Below are positions 37,045-48,483 of a stretch of 64,000 nt of DNA, one piece after another. Source of the stretch: Pseudomonas putida (GTDB lineage Bacteria; Pseudomonadota; Gammaproteobacteria; Pseudomonadales; Pseudomonadaceae); NCBI RefSeq assembly GCF_028682455.1, contig NZ_JANHLD010000001.1:62001-126000 (forward strand). Direction: 5' to 3'. The notes below the pieces were generated by a model that saw only the letters and a program-made list of their open reading frames with translations, was not told the DNA's origin and did no database searches. The position numbers and the translations under genes are program-made. Numbering within the stretch: the stretch's first letter is position 1; each line of letters begins with the position of its first letter.

Positions 37045-39672
37045 ATGGGCGAACTGGCCAAAGAAATCCTCCCGGTCAATATCGAAGACGAACTGAGACA
37101 GTCCTACCTCGACTACGCGATGAGCGTCATTGTCGGGCGTGCACTGCCCGATGCGCGTGATGGCTTGAAGCCCGTGCATCGCCGCGTTCTGTATGCGATG
37201 AGTGAACTGGGTAACGACTGGAACAAACCGTACAAGAAATCCGCCCGTGTGGTCGGTGACGTGATCGGTAAGTACCACCCGCACGGTGATACCGCGGTCT
37301 ACGACACCATCGTCCGTATGGCGCAGCCGTTCTCGCTGCGCTATCTGCTGGTCGACGGCCAGGGCAACTTCGGTTCGGTGGACGGCGACAACGCCGCGGC
37401 CATGCGATACACCGAAGTGCGCATGACCAAGCTGGCCCATGAGTTGCTGGCTGACCTGCACAAGGAAACCGTCGACTGGGTGCCCAACTACGACGGCACC
37501 GAGCAGATCCCGGCGGTCATGCCAACCAAGATCCCCAACCTGCTGGTCAACGGCTCCAGCGGTATTGCCGTGGGCATGGCGACCAATATTCCGCCGCACA
37601 ACCTCGGTGAGGTCATCGATGGTTGCCTGGCGCTGATCGACAACGCCGACATCACGGTCGATGAACTGATGCAGTTCATCCCGGGACCGGACTTCCCGAC
37701 GGCCGCCATCATCAACGGTCGCCAGGGCATCATCGAGGCTTATCGCACCGGTCGTGGCCGCATCTACATGCGCGCTCGCTCCACCGTCGAAGACATCGAC
37801 AAGGTCGGTGGCCGCCAGCAGATCGTCGTCACCGAGCTGCCTTACCAGCTGAACAAGGCGCGCTTGATCGAGAAGATCGCCGAGCTGGTCAAGGAAAAGA
37901 AACTCGAAGGTATCACCGAGCTGCGCGACGAGTCCGACAAAGATGGCATGCGCATAGTCATCGAGCTGCGTCGTGGCGAGGTTCCTGAGGTCATCCTCAA
38001 CAACCTCTACGCCCAGACCCAGCTGCAGAGCGTCTTCGGCATCAACATCGTTGCCCTGATCGATGGGCGTCCGCGGGTGCTGAACCTCAAGGACCTGCTC
38101 GAGGCGTTCGTTCGTCACCGCCGTGAAGTGGTCACCCGCCGTACCGTATTCGAGCTGCGCAAGGCCCGTGAGCGTGGCCATATCCTTGAAGGCCAGGCGG
38201 TAGCCCTGTCCAACATCGATCCGGTCATCGCCCTGATCAAGGCCTCGCCGACACCGTCCGAAGCCAAGGAAGCGCTGATCAGCACGCCTTGGGAATCCAG
38301 CGCCGTGCAGGTGATGGTCGAGCGCGCCGGTGCCGACTCCTGCCGTCCGGAAAACCTCGACGAGCAGTACGGCCTGCGCAATGGCAAGTACTTCCTTTCG
38401 CCGGAACAGGCCCAGGCCATCCTTGACCTGCGCCTGCACCGCCTGACCGGTCTTGAGCACGAGAAGCTGCTGGCCGAGTACCAGGAGATCCTCAACCAGA
38501 TCGGCGAGCTGATTCGCATCCTAAGCAGCGCCGAGCGCCTGATGGAAGTGATCCGCGAAGAGCTGGAACTGATTCGTGCCGAGTACGGCGATGTGCGTCG
38601 CACCGAGATTCTCGATGCGCGCCTGGACCTGACCCTGGGTGACATGATTCCGGAAGAAGACCGGGTCGTGACCATCTCCCACGGCGGTTACGCCAAGACC
38701 CAGCCGCTGGCCGCCTACCAGGCCCAGCGTCGCGGCGGTAAAGGCAAGTCGGCCACTGGCGTCAAGGACGAGGACTACATTTCGCACCTGCTGGTAGCCA
38801 ACAGCCACACCACGCTGCTGCTGTTCTCCAGCAAGGGCAAGGTGTACTGGCTCAAGACCTATGAAATTCCCGAAGCCTCCCGTGCCGCGCGTGGACGACC
38901 GCTGGTCAACCTGTTGCCGCTGGACGAGGGCGAGTACATCTCGACCATGTTGCCGGTCGAGGAATACACCGAAGGTCACTTCATCTTCATGGCGACAGCC
39001 AACGGTACCGTGAAGAAGACTCCGCTGGAGTCCTTCAGTCGCCAGCGCAGCGTCGGCCTGATCGCCCTGGAGCTGGATGAAGGCGACGTATTGATTTCTG
39101 CCGCCATCACCGATGGCGAGCGTGAGGTCATGTTGTTCTCCGACGCCGGCAAGGTCACCCGCTTCAAGGAGTCCGACGTTCGCGCCATGGGCCGTACAGC
39201 CCGCGGTGTACGCGGCATGCGCCTGGCCGAAGGCCAAAAGCTGATCTCCATGATCATTCCGGAAGAGGGTAGCCAGATCCTCACCGCGTCCGAGCGTGGC
39301 TACGGCAAGCGTACCGAAATCGGCGAGTTCCCCGAGTACAAACGTGGTGGCCAGGGCGTTATCGCCATGGTCAGCAACGAGCGTAACGGTCGCCTGGTCG
39401 GTGCCGTACAGGTGCAGGATGGTGAGGAAATCATGCTGATTTCCGACCAGGGCACCCTGGTTCGTACCCGCGTCGGCGAGGTCTCCAGCCTGGGTCGCAA
39501 CACCCAGGGTGTAACCCTGATCAAGCTGGCCAGCGACGAGACCCTGGTGGGTCTGGAGCGTGTCCAGGAGCCATCCGAAGAGGAAGGCGACGAGGATTAC
39601 GAAGGCGATGCCGACACCGTCGAGGCACCAGAGGCTCAGGCCGCTGGCGACGAAGAGGCGCCGCAGGAATAA
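37045..39672 (+). CDS. gyrA: DNA gyrase subunit A
   Basis: An 875-residue GyrA. The N-terminal breakage-reunion domain has catalytic Tyr122 (AAAMRYTEV), and the quinolone-resistance region GDTAVYD carries Thr83 and Asp87, the wild-type state in pseudomonads. The C-terminal beta-pinwheel has the GyrA box QRRGGKG. The linker around [11 protein letters not shown] lacks the extra acidic insert I recall in P. aeruginosa GyrA, which explains the shorter length. The start at 37045 gives the universal [17 protein letters not shown]; a longer frame upstream is not coding. The C-terminus is highly acidic. Confidence 0.97.
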   Translation: MGELAKEILPVNIEDELRQSYLDYAMSVIVGRALPDARDGLKPVHRRVLYAMSELGNDWNKPYKKSARVVGDVIGKYHPHGDTAVYDTIVRMAQPFSLRYLLVDGQGNFGSVDGDNAAAMRYTEVRMTKLAHELLADLHKETVDWVPNYDGTEQIPAVMPTKIPNLLVNGSSGIAVGMATNIPPHNLGEVIDGCLALIDNADITVDELMQFIPGPDFPTAAIINGRQGIIEAYRTGRGRIYMRARSTVEDIDKVGGRQQIVVTELPYQLNKARLIEKIAELVKEKKLEGITELRDESDKDGMRIVIELRRGEVPEVILNNLYAQTQLQSVFGINIVALIDGRPRVLNLKDLLEAFVRHRREVVTRRTVFELRKARERGHILEGQAVALSNIDPVIALIKASPTPSEAKEALISTPWESSAVQVMVERAGADSCRPENLDEQYGLRNGKYFLSPEQAQAILDLRLHRLTGLEHEKLLAEYQEILNQIGELIRILSSAERLMEVIREELELIRAEYGDVRRTEILDARLDLTLGDMIPEEDRVVTISHGGYAKTQPLAAYQAQRRGGKGKSATGVKDEDYISHLLVANSHTTLLLFSSKGKVYWLKTYEIPEASRAARGRPLVNLLPLDEGEYISTMLPVEEYTEGHFIFMATANGTVKKTPLESFSRQRSVGLIALELDEGDVLISAAITDGEREVMLFSDAGKVTRFKESDVRAMGRTARGVRGMRLAEGQKLISMIIPEEGSQILTASERGYGKRTEIGEFPEYKRGGQGVIAMVSNERNGRLVGAVQVQDGEEIMLISDQGTLVRTRVGEVSSLGRNTQGVTLIKLASDETLVGLERVQEPSEEEGDEDYEGDADTVEAPEAQAAGDEEAPQE

Positions 39673-39771
39673 ACAACGCAGTAGCGCAACCCTGGTGGGG
39701 TGGTCGTGATGGCGCCGCAATAGCGCCGTCCGGCCTGCTCCACGGACATCAAGAGCAGAGCGAGAGTGGAT

Positions 39772-40857
39772 GTGAGCAAACGAGCCTTTAACTTCTGCGC
39801 AGGCCCTGCTGCGCTCCCTGACGCTGTACTGCAGCGTGCCCAGGCCGAAATGCTGGACTGGCATGGCAAGGGCTTGTCCGTGATGGAGATGAGCCACCGT
39901 AGCGACGACTACGTGGCGATCGCCGAAAAGGCCGAGCAGGACCTGCGTGACCTGTTGTCCGTTCCCGCCAACTACAAAGTGTTGTTCCTGCAGGGCGGGG
40001 CGAGCCAACAGTTCGCTGAAATTCCGTTGAACCTGCTGCCTGAGAATGGCACTGCCGACTATATCGAAACCGGTATCTGGTCGAAAAAAGCCATCGAGGA
40101 AGCCCGTCGCTTCGGCAACATCAACGTCGCCGCCAGCGCCAAGGCGTATGACTACCTGGCTATCCCTGGTCAGAACGAGTGGAACCTCACCCCCAACGCA
40201 GCCTACGTACACTACGCCTCGAACGAGACGATCGGTGGCCTGGAGTTCGACTGGGTACCGCAGACCGGTGACGTACCGCTGGTGGTCGATATGTCGTCGG
40301 ACATCCTGTCTCGCCCGATCGACGTTTCCGATTTCGGCTTGATCTATGCTGGCGCGCAGAAGAACATCGGTCCGAGCGGCCTGGTGGTAGTCATTGTTCG
40401 CGAAGACCTTCTCGGCCGCGCGCGCAGCAGTTGCCCGACCATGCTCGACTACAAGGTCGCCGCCGACAATGGTTCGATGTACAACACCCCGGCTACCTAT
40501 TCCTGGTACCTCTCGGGCCTCGTTTTCGAGTGGCTGAAGGAGCAGGGTGGTGTCGAGGCGATGGAGCAGCGCAACCGCGCCAAGAAAGACCGCCTGTACG
40601 GTTTCATCGACAGCAGCGATTTCTACACCAACCCGATCAGCGTCAATGCCCGTTCGTGGATGAACGTGCCGTTCCGCCTGGCCGATGAGCGCCTGGACAA
40701 GGCCTTCCTCGCTGGTGCCGATGCCCGCGGCCTGCTCAACCTCAAGGGCCATCGCTCGGTGGGTGGCATGCGTGCCTCCATCTATAACGCGCTGGGCCTG
40801 GATGCCGTGGAGGCGCTGGTTGCCTACATGGCTGAATTCGAGAAGGAGCACGGCTGA
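39772..40857 (+). CDS. serC: Phosphoserine aminotransferase
   Basis: A 361-residue class V aminotransferase with the family N-terminus SKRAFNFCAGPAALP and the PLP lysine in AGAQKNIGPSG. It acts in serine biosynthesis and, through 4-phosphohydroxythreonine, in PLP formation. No ATG is available; the GTG at 39772 gives the usual N-terminus, with a second GTG at 39766 possible. Its stop overlaps the pheA start by one base (TGATG). Confidence 0.95.
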   Translation: MSKRAFNFCAGPAALPDAVLQRAQAEMLDWHGKGLSVMEMSHRSDDYVAIAEKAEQDLRDLLSVPANYKVLFLQGGASQQFAEIPLNLLPENGTADYIETGIWSKKAIEEARRFGNINVAASAKAYDYLAIPGQNEWNLTPNAAYVHYASNETIGGLEFDWVPQTGDVPLVVDMSSDILSRPIDVSDFGLIYAGAQKNIGPSGLVVVIVREDLLGRARSSCPTMLDYKVAADNGSMYNTPATYSWYLSGLVFEWLKEQGGVEAMEQRNRAKKDRLYGFIDSSDFYTNPISVNARSWMNVPFRLADERLDKAFLAGADARGLLNLKGHRSVGGMRASIYNALGLDAVEALVAYMAEFEKEHG

Positions 40858-41951
40858 TGTCGGAGCAGGAACTCAAGGCGCTGCGGGTGCGCATTGACAG
40901 CCTCGACGAGAAGATTCTCGAGCTGATCAGTGACCGTGCCCGCTGCGCCCAGGAAGTGGCGCGGGTCAAAATGGCCGAGCTGCCAGCCGGTGAAGAGCCG
41001 ATTTTCTATCGGCCTGAGCGTGAAGCTCAGGTGCTCAAGCGAGTCATGCAGCGCAATCAGGGGCCGCTGGGCAATGAAGAGATGGCGCGGTTGTTCCGTG
41101 AAATCATGTCTTCGTGCCTGGCCCTTGAGCAGCCGCTCAAGGTCGCTTACTTGGGGCCCGAGGGTACCTTCACCCAGGCTGCGGCGATGAAACACTTCGG
41201 TCACGCTGTGATCAGCAAGCCGATGGCAGCGATCGACGAAGTGTTCCGTGAAGTGGCGGCCGGTGCTGTCAACTTTGGCGTGGTCCCGGTAGAGAACTCT
41301 ACTGAAGGTGCGGTCAACCACACCCTGGACAGCTTCCTTGAGCACGACATGGTCATCTGCGGCGAAGTCGAGCTGCGTATTCACCACCACCTGTTGGTGG
41401 GCGAGAACACCAAGACCGACAGCATCAGCCGTATCTACTCCCACGCCCAGTCGTTGGCCCAGTGCCGCAAGTGGCTGGACGCGCACTATCCCAACGTCGA
41501 GCGTGTTGCTGTGTCGAGCAATGCCGAGGCTGCCAAGCGCGTCAAGGGTGAGTGGAATTCGGCGGCGATCGCCGGCGATATGGCAGCAGGCCTGTATGGC
41601 TTGACCCGTCTGGCCGAGAAGATCGAAGACCGCCCCGACAACTCCACGCGCTTCTTGATGATTGGTAACCAGGAAGTACCGCCGACCGGTGACGACAAGA
41701 CGTCGATCATCGTTTCGATGAGCAACAAGCCAGGTGCCTTGCACGAGTTGCTGGTGCCGTTTCACCAGAATGGCATCGACCTGACGCGTATCGAAACTCG
41801 TCCTTCGCGCAGCGGCAAATGGACCTATGTGTTCTTCATCGACTTCATGGGGCATTACCGTGATCCGCTGATCAAGGCCGTGCTGGAGCAAATCAGCCAG
41901 GAAGCCGTGGCCCTCAAGGTGTTGGGCTCGTATCCCAAAGCGGTGCTTTGA
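40857..41951 (+). CDS. pheA: Chorismate mutase/prephenate dehydratase (P-protein)
   Basis: A 364-residue fusion: chorismate mutase (about 1-90, RVRIDSLDEKILELISDRARCA), prephenate dehydratase (about 95-275, with VPVENSTEGAV and the NSTRFLMIG block) and a C-terminal ACT domain (TRIETRPSRSGKWTYVFFID) for feedback by phenylalanine. Converts chorismate to phenylpyruvate. Coupled to serC by a 1-nt overlap. Confidence 0.96.
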   Translation: MSEQELKALRVRIDSLDEKILELISDRARCAQEVARVKMAELPAGEEPIFYRPEREAQVLKRVMQRNQGPLGNEEMARLFREIMSSCLALEQPLKVAYLGPEGTFTQAAAMKHFGHAVISKPMAAIDEVFREVAAGAVNFGVVPVENSTEGAVNHTLDSFLEHDMVICGEVELRIHHHLLVGENTKTDSISRIYSHAQSLAQCRKWLDAHYPNVERVAVSSNAEAAKRVKGEWNSAAIAGDMAAGLYGLTRLAEKIEDRPDNSTRFLMIGNQEVPPTGDDKTSIIVSMSNKPGALHELLVPFHQNGIDLTRIETRPSRSGKWTYVFFIDFMGHYRDPLIKAVLEQISQEAVALKVLGSYPKAVL

Positions 41952-41995
41952 GGCAATGCGTGGTGAACAAGCAGTTTTGAACAGGGTCCAGCTCC

Positions 41996-44236
41996 GTGGT
42001 TGAACATGTGGTAAGCAAGGTCGAGCCGATCATTGGCAGGCTGGTGGTAGTCGGGCTGGGGCTCATCGGTGGCTCCTTCGCCAAGGGGCTGCGAGAGAGC
42101 GGCTTGTGCCGTGAGGTGGTCGGTGTAGACCTGGATCCGCAGTCGCGCAAGGCGGCGGTGGAGCTGGGTGTGGTCGATCGCTGCGAAGAAGACCTTGCCG
42201 CTGCCTGCGAGGGGGCCGACGTCATCCAGTTGGCAGTGCCGATCCTGGCCATGGAAAAGCTGCTGGCTCGCCTGGCCCAGCTTGATCTGGGGCGTGCGGT
42301 GCTGACGGATGTCGGGAGCGCCAAGGGCAATGTGGTGCGCGCCGCTCGCGAGGCCTTTGCCGAGCGACTGGCTTGCTTCGTGCCCGGCCATCCGATTGCC
42401 GGCTCCGAGCAGAGCGGGGTGGAAGCTTCCAATACCGCATTGTTCCGTCGCCACAAAGTCATTCTTACCCCGTTGGCGGAAACCGATCCGTCGGCCCTGG
42501 CCCTGGTCGACCGACTTTGGCGCGCCCTGGAGGCGGATGTCGAGCACATGCAGGTCGAGCGCCACGACGAAGTGCTGGCGGCGACCAGTCATCTGCCGCA
42601 CCTGCTGGCCTTTGGCTTGGTCGACTCGTTGGCCAAGCGCAATGAAAACCTGGATATCTTCCGTTACGCTGCCGGGGGGTTCCGCGATTTTACAAGAATC
42701 GCTGGAAGCGACCCGGTCATGTGGCATGACATCTTTCTCGCCAACCGCGAAGCTGTCCTGCGCACACTGGATACATTTCGCAGTGACCTCGACGCCTTGC
42801 GCGACGCGGTCGATGCAGGGGATGGGCACCAATTGCTGGGCGTCTTTACGCGCGCCCGGGTTGCCCGCGAGCATTTCAGCAAAATCCTGGCCCGTCGGGC
42901 CTATGTGGACGCTATGAACTCCAACGACCTGATTTTCCTGGCAAATCCTGGTGGCCAACTGTCTGGCCGTATTCGCGTACCAGGCGACAAATCGATTTCA
43001 CATCGCTCGATCATGCTGGGCTCCCTGGCCGAAGGCACTACCGAAGTCGAAGGTTTCCTTGAAGGTGAAGACGCCCTGGCGACCCTGCAAGCGTTCCGTG
43101 ACATGGGTGTGGTCATCGAGGGGCCGCATCATGGTCGCGTGACCATTCACGGTGTAGGCCTCAATGGCCTCAAGCCGCCGCCGGGCCCGATCTACCTGGG
43201 TAACTCCGGTACCTCCATGCGCCTGCTGTCCGGCTTGCTGGCTGCCCAACCGTTCGATACCGTGATGACTGGCGATGCGTCGCTGTCCAAGCGGCCGATG
43301 AACCGCGTTGCCAACCCGCTGCGGGAGATGGGCGCAGTCATCGAAACGGCGGCCGAGGGTCGTCCGCCGATGACCATCCGCGGTGGTCACGCGCTCAAGG
43401 CGCTGACCTATACGCTGCCGATGGCCAGTGCCCAGGTGAAGTCCTGCCTGCTGCTGGCGGGGCTGTACGCCGAAGGCAAGACCACCGTCACAGAGCCTGC
43501 GCCGACTCGCGATCATACCGAGCGTATGCTGCGCGGCTTCGGTTACAGCGTGAAAGTTGATGGTCCTACCGCCTCTCTCGAGTCGGGCGGCAAGTTGACT
43601 GCAACCCATATCGAAGTACCGGCAGATATCTCCTCCGCGGCGTTCTTCCTTGTTGCGGCGTCGATTGCCCAGGGCTCGGAGCTGGTGCTGGAGCACGTGG
43701 GTATCAACCCGACGCGTACCGGTGTGATTGATATCCTGCGCCTGATGGGCGGTGATATCACCCTGGAGAACCAGCGCGAAGTGGGCGGTGAGCCGGTTGC
43801 CGACCTGCGTGTGCGGGGAGCCAAGCTCAAGGGTATCGAGATTCCCGAGCACCTGGTGCCGTTGGCCATCGACGAGTTCCCAGTATTGTTCGTGGCTGCT
43901 GCGTGCGCTGAAGGCCGTACCGTGCTGCGTGGTGCAGAAGAGCTGCGGGTCAAGGAGTCCGATCGGATCCAGGTCATGGCTGATGGCCTGCTGACCCTGG
44001 GTGTGAAGTGCGAGCCGACTCCGGACGGTATTATCATTGACGGCGGCCCAATCGGTGGCGGCGAAGTGCACGGGCATGGCGACCATCGAATCGCCATGGC
44101 GTTCAGCGTGGCCTCGCTGCGCGCTACTGCGCCGATCCGCATCCACGACTGCGCCAATGTCGCTACTTCCTTCCCGAACTTCCTGGCTTTGTGTGCCGAG
44201 GTCGGGATTCGTGTTGCAGAAGAGGGCAAGTCGTGA
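41996..44236 (+). CDS. tyrA-aroA: Fused prephenate dehydrogenase / EPSP synthase
   Basis: A 746-residue fusion. The N-terminal prephenate dehydrogenase has the NAD-binding [15 protein letters not shown] (about 17-31) and [10 protein letters not shown]. The C-terminal 3-phosphoshikimate 1-carboxyvinyltransferase (about 310-745) has [16 protein letters not shown] and [13 protein letters not shown]. It supplies tyrosine precursor and chorismate; the fusion is a known Pseudomonas trait. The start is GTG. Only 44 bp separates it from pheA, so there is no hisC between them, unlike the arrangement in P. aeruginosa. Confidence 0.95.
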   Translation: MVEHVVSKVEPIIGRLVVVGLGLIGGSFAKGLRESGLCREVVGVDLDPQSRKAAVELGVVDRCEEDLAAACEGADVIQLAVPILAMEKLLARLAQLDLGRAVLTDVGSAKGNVVRAAREAFAERLACFVPGHPIAGSEQSGVEASNTALFRRHKVILTPLAETDPSALALVDRLWRALEADVEHMQVERHDEVLAATSHLPHLLAFGLVDSLAKRNENLDIFRYAAGGFRDFTRIAGSDPVMWHDIFLANREAVLRTLDTFRSDLDALRDAVDAGDGHQLLGVFTRARVAREHFSKILARRAYVDAMNSNDLIFLANPGGQLSGRIRVPGDKSISHRSIMLGSLAEGTTEVEGFLEGEDALATLQAFRDMGVVIEGPHHGRVTIHGVGLNGLKPPPGPIYLGNSGTSMRLLSGLLAAQPFDTVMTGDASLSKRPMNRVANPLREMGAVIETAAEGRPPMTIRGGHALKALTYTLPMASAQVKSCLLLAGLYAEGKTTVTEPAPTRDHTERMLRGFGYSVKVDGPTASLESGGKLTATHIEVPADISSAAFFLVAASIAQGSELVLEHVGINPTRTGVIDILRLMGGDITLENQREVGGEPVADLRVRGAKLKGIEIPEHLVPLAIDEFPVLFVAAACAEGRTVLRGAEELRVKESDRIQVMADGLLTLGVKCEPTPDGIIIDGGPIGGGEVHGHGDHRIAMAFSVASLRATAPIRIHDCANVATSFPNFLALCAEVGIRVAEEGKS

Positions 44237-44919
44237 ACCTGAAAGCGCCAGTCATTACCATCGACGGTCCAAGTGGTTCGGGCAAGGGTACCGTCGCTGG
44301 TCTTTTGGCACGTGAGCTGGGCTGGCGATTGCTGGACTCGGGAGCGCTGTATCGTTTGCTGGCCTTTGCTGCCAGCAACCATGGCGTCGATCTGACCAAC
44401 GAAGAGCTGCTGGTGAAACTGGCTGCGCACCTGGATGTGCAGTTCATCGCCGCAGAGCCCGGCAAGTTGCAGCAGATCATTCTTGAGGGTGAGGATGTCA
44501 GCAACGTCATTCGCACTGAGACGGTAGGGGCCGGTGCTTCTCAGGTTGCCGCGCTGCCTGCGGTGCGCGATGCCTTGCTGCAGCGCCAGCGGGCATTCCA
44601 GGAAGCGCCGGGTCTGATTGCCGACGGCCGGGACATGGGGACGGTTGTCTTCCCGGATGCGCCGCTGAAGGTATTTCTGACCGCCAGCGCCGAGGAGCGT
44701 GCCCGTCGCCGTTACTTGCAGTTGAAGGGCAAAGGCGAAGATGTTAGTCTGTCGAGTCTGCTAGATGAGATTCGTGCGCGCGATGAGCGCGACACCCAGC
44801 GTGCAGTGGCCCCGCTCAAGCCGGCGGCCGATGCAATCCAGCTGGATTCCACGGAGTTGTCCATCGAGCAGGTGCTGGAACGTATCAAGAGCGAGATCGC
44901 ACTGCGCGATATCGCCTGA
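44233..44919 (+). CDS. cmk: Cytidylate kinase
   Basis: A 228-residue CMP kinase with P-loop [18 protein letters not shown], and the CMP-binding [11 protein letters not shown]. It phosphorylates CMP and dCMP. The GTG start overlaps the tyrA-aroA stop by 4 nt, giving translational coupling, and the next gene is rpsA as in most gamma-proteobacteria. Confidence 0.95.
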   Translation: MNLKAPVITIDGPSGSGKGTVAGLLARELGWRLLDSGALYRLLAFAASNHGVDLTNEELLVKLAAHLDVQFIAAEPGKLQQIILEGEDVSNVIRTETVGAGASQVAALPAVRDALLQRQRAFQEAPGLIADGRDMGTVVFPDAPLKVFLTASAEERARRRYLQLKGKGEDVSLSSLLDEIRARDERDTQRAVAPLKPAADAIQLDSTELSIEQVLERIKSEIALRDIA

Positions 44920-45045
44920 TAACCAGGGAAGCAAGCAGGGGCACCAGTCAACGTCCTGCTGGCTTTCCTTTTAAATGAACGAAACCCACATTGTCTGGAA
45001 TGTGGCTGATGGGCGTATGTCTCGCCCTAATCTACAGGAATTAAA

Positions 45046-46725
45046 ATGAGCGAAAGCTTTGCAGAACTCTTTGAAGAAAGCCTGAAAACCCTCAATCTTC
45101 AGCCGGGTGCGATCATCACCGGTATCGTTGTCGACATCGACGGCGACTGGGTTACCGTACACGCTGGCCTGAAGTCCGAGGGCGTCATCCCGCTCGAGCA
45201 GTTCTACAACGAAGCTGGCGAGCTGACCATCAAGGTCGGTGACGAAGTTCACGTTGCGCTGGACGCGGTCGAAGACGGCTTTGGCGAAACCAAACTGTCC
45301 CGTGAAAAAGCCAAGCGCGCCGAGTGCTGGATTGTTCTGGAAGCAGCTTTCGCCGCCGAAGAAGTGGTCAAGGGCGTTATCAACGGTAAGGTTAAAGGCG
45401 GCTTCACTGTCGACGTTAACGGTATCCGTGCGTTCCTGCCGGGCTCCCTGGTTGATGTCCGCCCAGTGCGCGACACCACCCACCTGGAAGGCAAAGAGCT
45501 GGAATTCAAGGTCATCAAGCTGGACCAGAAGCGCAACAACGTTGTCGTTTCCCGTCGCAGCGTCCTGGAAGCCGAAAACAGCGCCGAGCGCGAAGCTCTG
45601 CTGGAATCGCTGCAGGAAGGCCAGCAAGTCAAGGGTATCGTCAAGAACCTCACCGACTACGGCGCATTCGTGGACCTGGGCGGCGTCGATGGCCTGCTGC
45701 ACATCACCGACATGGCCTGGAAGCGTATCAAGCATCCATCGGAAATCGTCAACGTTGGCGATGAGATCGATGTCAAGGTTCTGAAGTACGATCGCGAGCG
45801 TAACCGTGTATCCCTGGGTCTGAAGCAACTGGGTGAAGACCCATGGGTTGCTATCAAGGCTCGTTACCCAGAAAGCACCCGCGTAATGGCGCGTGTAACC
45901 AACCTGACCGACTACGGCTGCTTCGCAGAGCTGGAAGAAGGCGTGGAAGGCCTGGTACACGTTTCCGAAATGGACTGGACCAACAAGAACATCCATCCTT
46001 CGAAAGTCGTACAAGTCGGCGACGAAGTGGAAGTCATGGTTCTGGACATCGACGAAGAGCGTCGTCGTATCTCCCTGGGCATCAAGCAGTGCAAGTCGAA
46101 CCCATGGGAAGACTTCTCTGGCCAGTTCAACAAGGGCGACAAGATCTCCGGCACCATCAAGTCGATCACCGATTTCGGTATCTTCATTGGTCTGGACGGC
46201 GGCATCGACGGCCTGGTTCACCTGTCGGACATCTCCTGGAACGAAGTCGGCGAAGAAGCCGTACGTCGCTTCAAGAAGGGCGACGAGCTGGACACCGTCA
46301 TCCTGTCTGTTGATCCAGAGCGTGAGCGTATCTCGCTGGGCATCAAGCAGCTGGAAAGCGATCCGTTCTCCGAGTACGTTCAAGCGAACGACAAGGGTGC
46401 AATCGTTAAGGGTGTTGTAAAAGAAGTTGACGCCAAAGGCGCCATCATCACCCTGGCCGACGACATCGAAGCCACTCTGAAAGCTTCCGAAATCAGCCGT
46501 GACCGCGTTGAAGACGCGCGTAACGTCCTGAAGGAAGGCGAAGAGATCGAAGCCAAGATCATCAGCGTCGACCGCAAGAGCCGCGTGATCAGCCTCTCCA
46601 TCAAGTCGAAAGACGATGCTGAAGAGCGTGAAGCTATCCAGAGCCTGAAAGAAACTGCTCCGGAAGCTGCTGCTGACACCACCATGGCCGCGCTGCTGCG
46701 TCAGGCAATGGCCAAACAGAACTAA
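45046..46725 (+). CDS. rpsA: 30S ribosomal protein S1
   Basis: A 559-residue S1 with six S1 RNA-binding repeats; the first two are the ribosome-binding, divergent ones. Sequence [21 protein letters not shown] is canonical. Codon use is strongly optimised. The 126-bp leader after cmk, ending ACAGGAATTAAA before the ATG, is the expected place for S1 autoregulation. A strong terminator follows. Confidence 0.98.
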   Translation: MSESFAELFEESLKTLNLQPGAIITGIVVDIDGDWVTVHAGLKSEGVIPLEQFYNEAGELTIKVGDEVHVALDAVEDGFGETKLSREKAKRAECWIVLEAAFAAEEVVKGVINGKVKGGFTVDVNGIRAFLPGSLVDVRPVRDTTHLEGKELEFKVIKLDQKRNNVVVSRRSVLEAENSAEREALLESLQEGQQVKGIVKNLTDYGAFVDLGGVDGLLHITDMAWKRIKHPSEIVNVGDEIDVKVLKYDRERNRVSLGLKQLGEDPWVAIKARYPESTRVMARVTNLTDYGCFAELEEGVEGLVHVSEMDWTNKNIHPSKVVQVGDEVEVMVLDIDEERRRISLGIKQCKSNPWEDFSGQFNKGDKISGTIKSITDFGIFIGLDGGIDGLVHLSDISWNEVGEEAVRRFKKGDELDTVILSVDPERERISLGIKQLESDPFSEYVQANDKGAIVKGVVKEVDAKGAIITLADDIEATLKASEISRDRVEDARNVLKEGEEIEAKIISVDRKSRVISLSIKSKDDAEEREAIQSLKETAPEAAADTTMAALLRQAMAKQN

Positions 46726-46740
46726 GTTCTGCTTGGATAA

Positions 46741-46770
46741 AAAAAGGGCGACTTCGGTCGCCCTTTTTTG
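46741..46770 (+). terminator. rpsA rho-independent terminator
   Basis: AAAAAGGGCGAC, loop TTCG, then GTCGCCCTTTTTT: a symmetrical stem with a stable tetraloop and a T run, 16 nt after the rpsA stop. Confidence 0.95.
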
Positions 46771-46984
46771 TGCCTGGCATTTGGCTGCGCCAGGTTTGAG
46801 GTCCAGGCTGTAACCCTTGTGGTGGCTGGGTTTGATGGCAAATCATGCTGTAGGGCATGAACTCCCTGTTGGAGGGTGAAGCAAGCATCCTTGGCTAAGC
46901 CAATAACCGCCCTGTTCAAATCCCTCAAGCCATGCTAAAAACAAGGAAGCAATGATCTAGCTGCTTGATAAAGAAGGGAAAAAT

Positions 46985-47281
46985 ATGACGAAGTCAGAGC
47001 TGATCGAACGTATTGTCACCCATCAAGGGTTGCTCTCGTCCAAGGATGTGGAGCTAGCCATCAAGACTATGCTTGAACAAATGTCGCAGTGCCTTGCGAC
47101 CGGAGATCGCATCGAGATCCGTGGTTTTGGCAGTTTTTCGCTGCACTATCGGGCTCCGCGCGTAGGGCGCAACCCGAAGACCGGCCAGTCAGTTAGCCTG
47201 GATGGCAAGTTTGTACCGCACTTCAAGCCGGGGAAGGAGTTGCGGGATCGGGTGAATGAAGATGAAGAACACAAGGCTTGA
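46985..47281 (+). CDS. ihfB: Integration host factor subunit beta
   Basis: A 98-residue DNABII protein starting [15 protein letters not shown], with the DNA-bending arm and intercalating proline in [15 protein letters not shown]. Forms the IHF heterodimer that bends DNA in transcription and recombination. Marks the conserved left border of the Pseudomonas O-antigen locus. Confidence 0.96.
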   Translation: MTKSELIERIVTHQGLLSSKDVELAIKTMLEQMSQCLATGDRIEIRGFGSFSLHYRAPRVGRNPKTGQSVSLDGKFVPHFKPGKELRDRVNEDEEHKA

Positions 47282-47305
47282 TAGCGTTGTGTATAGGAGG
47301 GGTTT

Positions 47306-47527
47306 GTGAAGAGTTTTAAGCGGTTTTTGCTTGCCTTGTTCTTAATAGTTATTGTTGTTGGGGGCTTGGTATTTGTTTTGGAAAATCAACAGTTAGTGAC
47401 ATTGGTTTTCCTAGGTTGGTCACTGCCACAGCTTCCTGTTTCGGTGTTCGTGCTGTTGGCGCTGCTGGTTGGGTTGGCGATTGGGCCGATTTTAGGTCTG
47501 ATTGCGTCGAAGCGACGTCTCATATAA
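47306..47527 (+). CDS. LapA-domain (DUF1049) membrane protein
   Basis: A 73-residue protein with two membrane helices (about 6-27 and 42-65) and the family motif VFVLENQQLVTLVFLGWSLPQLPVSVFVL. The domain is that of lipopolysaccharide assembly protein LapA (YciS). The GTG start follows AGGAGGGG. The adjacent LPS genes fit an envelope role. Confidence 0.88.
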   Translation: MKSFKRFLLALFLIVIVVGGLVFVLENQQLVTLVFLGWSLPQLPVSVFVLLALLVGLAIGPILGLIASKRRLI

Positions 47528-48114
47528 ATGTCGGGCGCGCGATGTCGGTGCCATTGGTCGACTGATCTTGGCTAAAAAGACACCTGCTAGCGAACTGGCT
47601 CAGCGTAATCAGCTCTTTGGTTGGTGCCCTGTGGGTTGTCCGTCGTGCTGAGCGATTTGTTCTGATCTGGTGCGCCATCGACGACAATCTCCAGTCGGTA
47701 GTCGATAAGCTGAGTGAAGATAAAAGGCGAGCAAGCATTCGACCAGGTCGCAAACGATTGAGCTGCAGTAGCTGATTCTCAATGAGCGTGCCGAGCAAGC
47801 GCGGCTGCTCAAGAGCTCAATAGCACAGGGGGGCGGCAGCAGTCATTGTCCATAGCGGATTGCAGAACGTGCAATGGGCGCCTGTGGTACAGTTCCATGC
47901 TGGCCAGCCGAAAGAGCTGCGTAGGTTGGTCGGGAAGGGAGGAACTCATAGAGCAAGTCCCCCTCTACACATGGTCAAAGCCTTCGGGCGAAGCTCCGCG
48001 CGCTTACTGGTTAATGACGATGCTTTACCCTGTGCCGGTTATTGCCTGCTAGCGGGGCTGAGTGAGACGACCAGAAATGTAGAAAAACTGACGGGAAAAG
48101 GAAAAGAAGAATCT
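47528..48114. other. 587-bp intergenic region before wzz, no intact gene
   Basis: No ORF here has coding character or an acceptable start. The stretch 47,580-47,830 shows short frames in several phases, as expected of decayed coding DNA, but I could not identify a parent. The last 250 bp should hold the promoter and leader of the O-antigen operon. A GGCGGCAGC sequence at about 47,834 resembles the RfaH ops core GGCGGTAG with a mismatch, too weak to call. Confidence 0.5.
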
Positions 48115-48373
48115 ATGCCCAACGAGCTTGAGCGCCTGAATGGCAGTGACGAGGTGAGTTTCCTGGAGCTGGCTGAGGGGCTCTGGAAGTATAGAGTGCT
48201 GATCTTATCGACGGCTTTGCTCATAACTGGGCTGGCGATGGCTTATGCCTTCCTGACTACGCCAATCTATCAGGCTCGAGTCCTTGTCCAGCCTCCCACT
48301 CAGGATGACATTTCGCAACTAAACTACGGTCGGGGTGGGGACAGTGGTTTCGAGAAGCTGACCTCCAAAAAAA
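48115..48373 (+). pseudogene. wzz: wzz O-antigen chain-length determinant, 5' part (interrupted)
   Basis: The first 86 codons of a Wzz-type polysaccharide copolymerase: a short cytoplasmic N-terminus with the family pattern LELAEGLWKYRVLILST, the first membrane helix (about 32-53), then PIYQARVLVQPP. The insertion sequence begins after 48373. Read into the element, the frame adds RVFIKGC and stops at 48396, leaving a 93-residue fragment with one membrane helix. Joined at the target site to 50908-51704, the reading frame is continuous and would encode about 351 residues, the normal Wzz length. Confidence 0.92.
48366..48373. repeat. Target-site duplication, left copy
   Basis: CAAAAAAA immediately outside the left inverted repeat; identical to 50900-50907. 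Eight bases is the duplication length typical of ISL3 elements. Confidence 0.9.
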
Positions 48374-48398
48374 GGGTATTCATAAAAGGTTGTTGATG
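48374..48398 (+). repeat. Left terminal inverted repeat of the ISL3 element
   Basis: Begins GGGTATTCATAAAAG and ends TGTTGATG; matches the right repeat at 23 of 25 positions (mismatches at positions 16 and 17). It carries the TGA that ends the truncated Wzz frame. Confidence 0.92.
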
Positions 48399-48449
48399 GT
48401 CTCCCGACTCTCCGTTGCTACAACTGCTTTTTGATTTCGAGAAAAGATG

Positions 48450-48478
48450 TTGACAGTCATGGGGCAAGGCGTTAGAGT
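48450..48478 (+). promoter_or_regulatory. Candidate sigma-70 promoter of the passenger/transposase operon
   Basis: A perfect -35 TTGACA (48450-48455), a 17-bp spacer, and -10 TAGAGT (48473-48478, 4 of 6 matches). It would start transcription just ahead of the hairpin RNA at 48486. No other convincing promoter lies between the left repeat and the antirepressor gene. Confidence 0.65.
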
Positions 48479-48483
48479 TCATC

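Noticed and set aside
41952..41995. A missing or decayed hisC between pheA and tyrA-aroA
   Set aside because: The gap is only 44 bp with no remnant. Absence of hisC here appears to be the normal arrangement for the P. putida group rather than a deletion peculiar to this strain.
47820..48110. Possible ops/JUMPstart (RfaH) element before wzz
   Set aside because: GGCGGCAGC near 47,834 differs from the GGCGGTAG core and the rest of JUMPstart is not recognisable, so it is not called.
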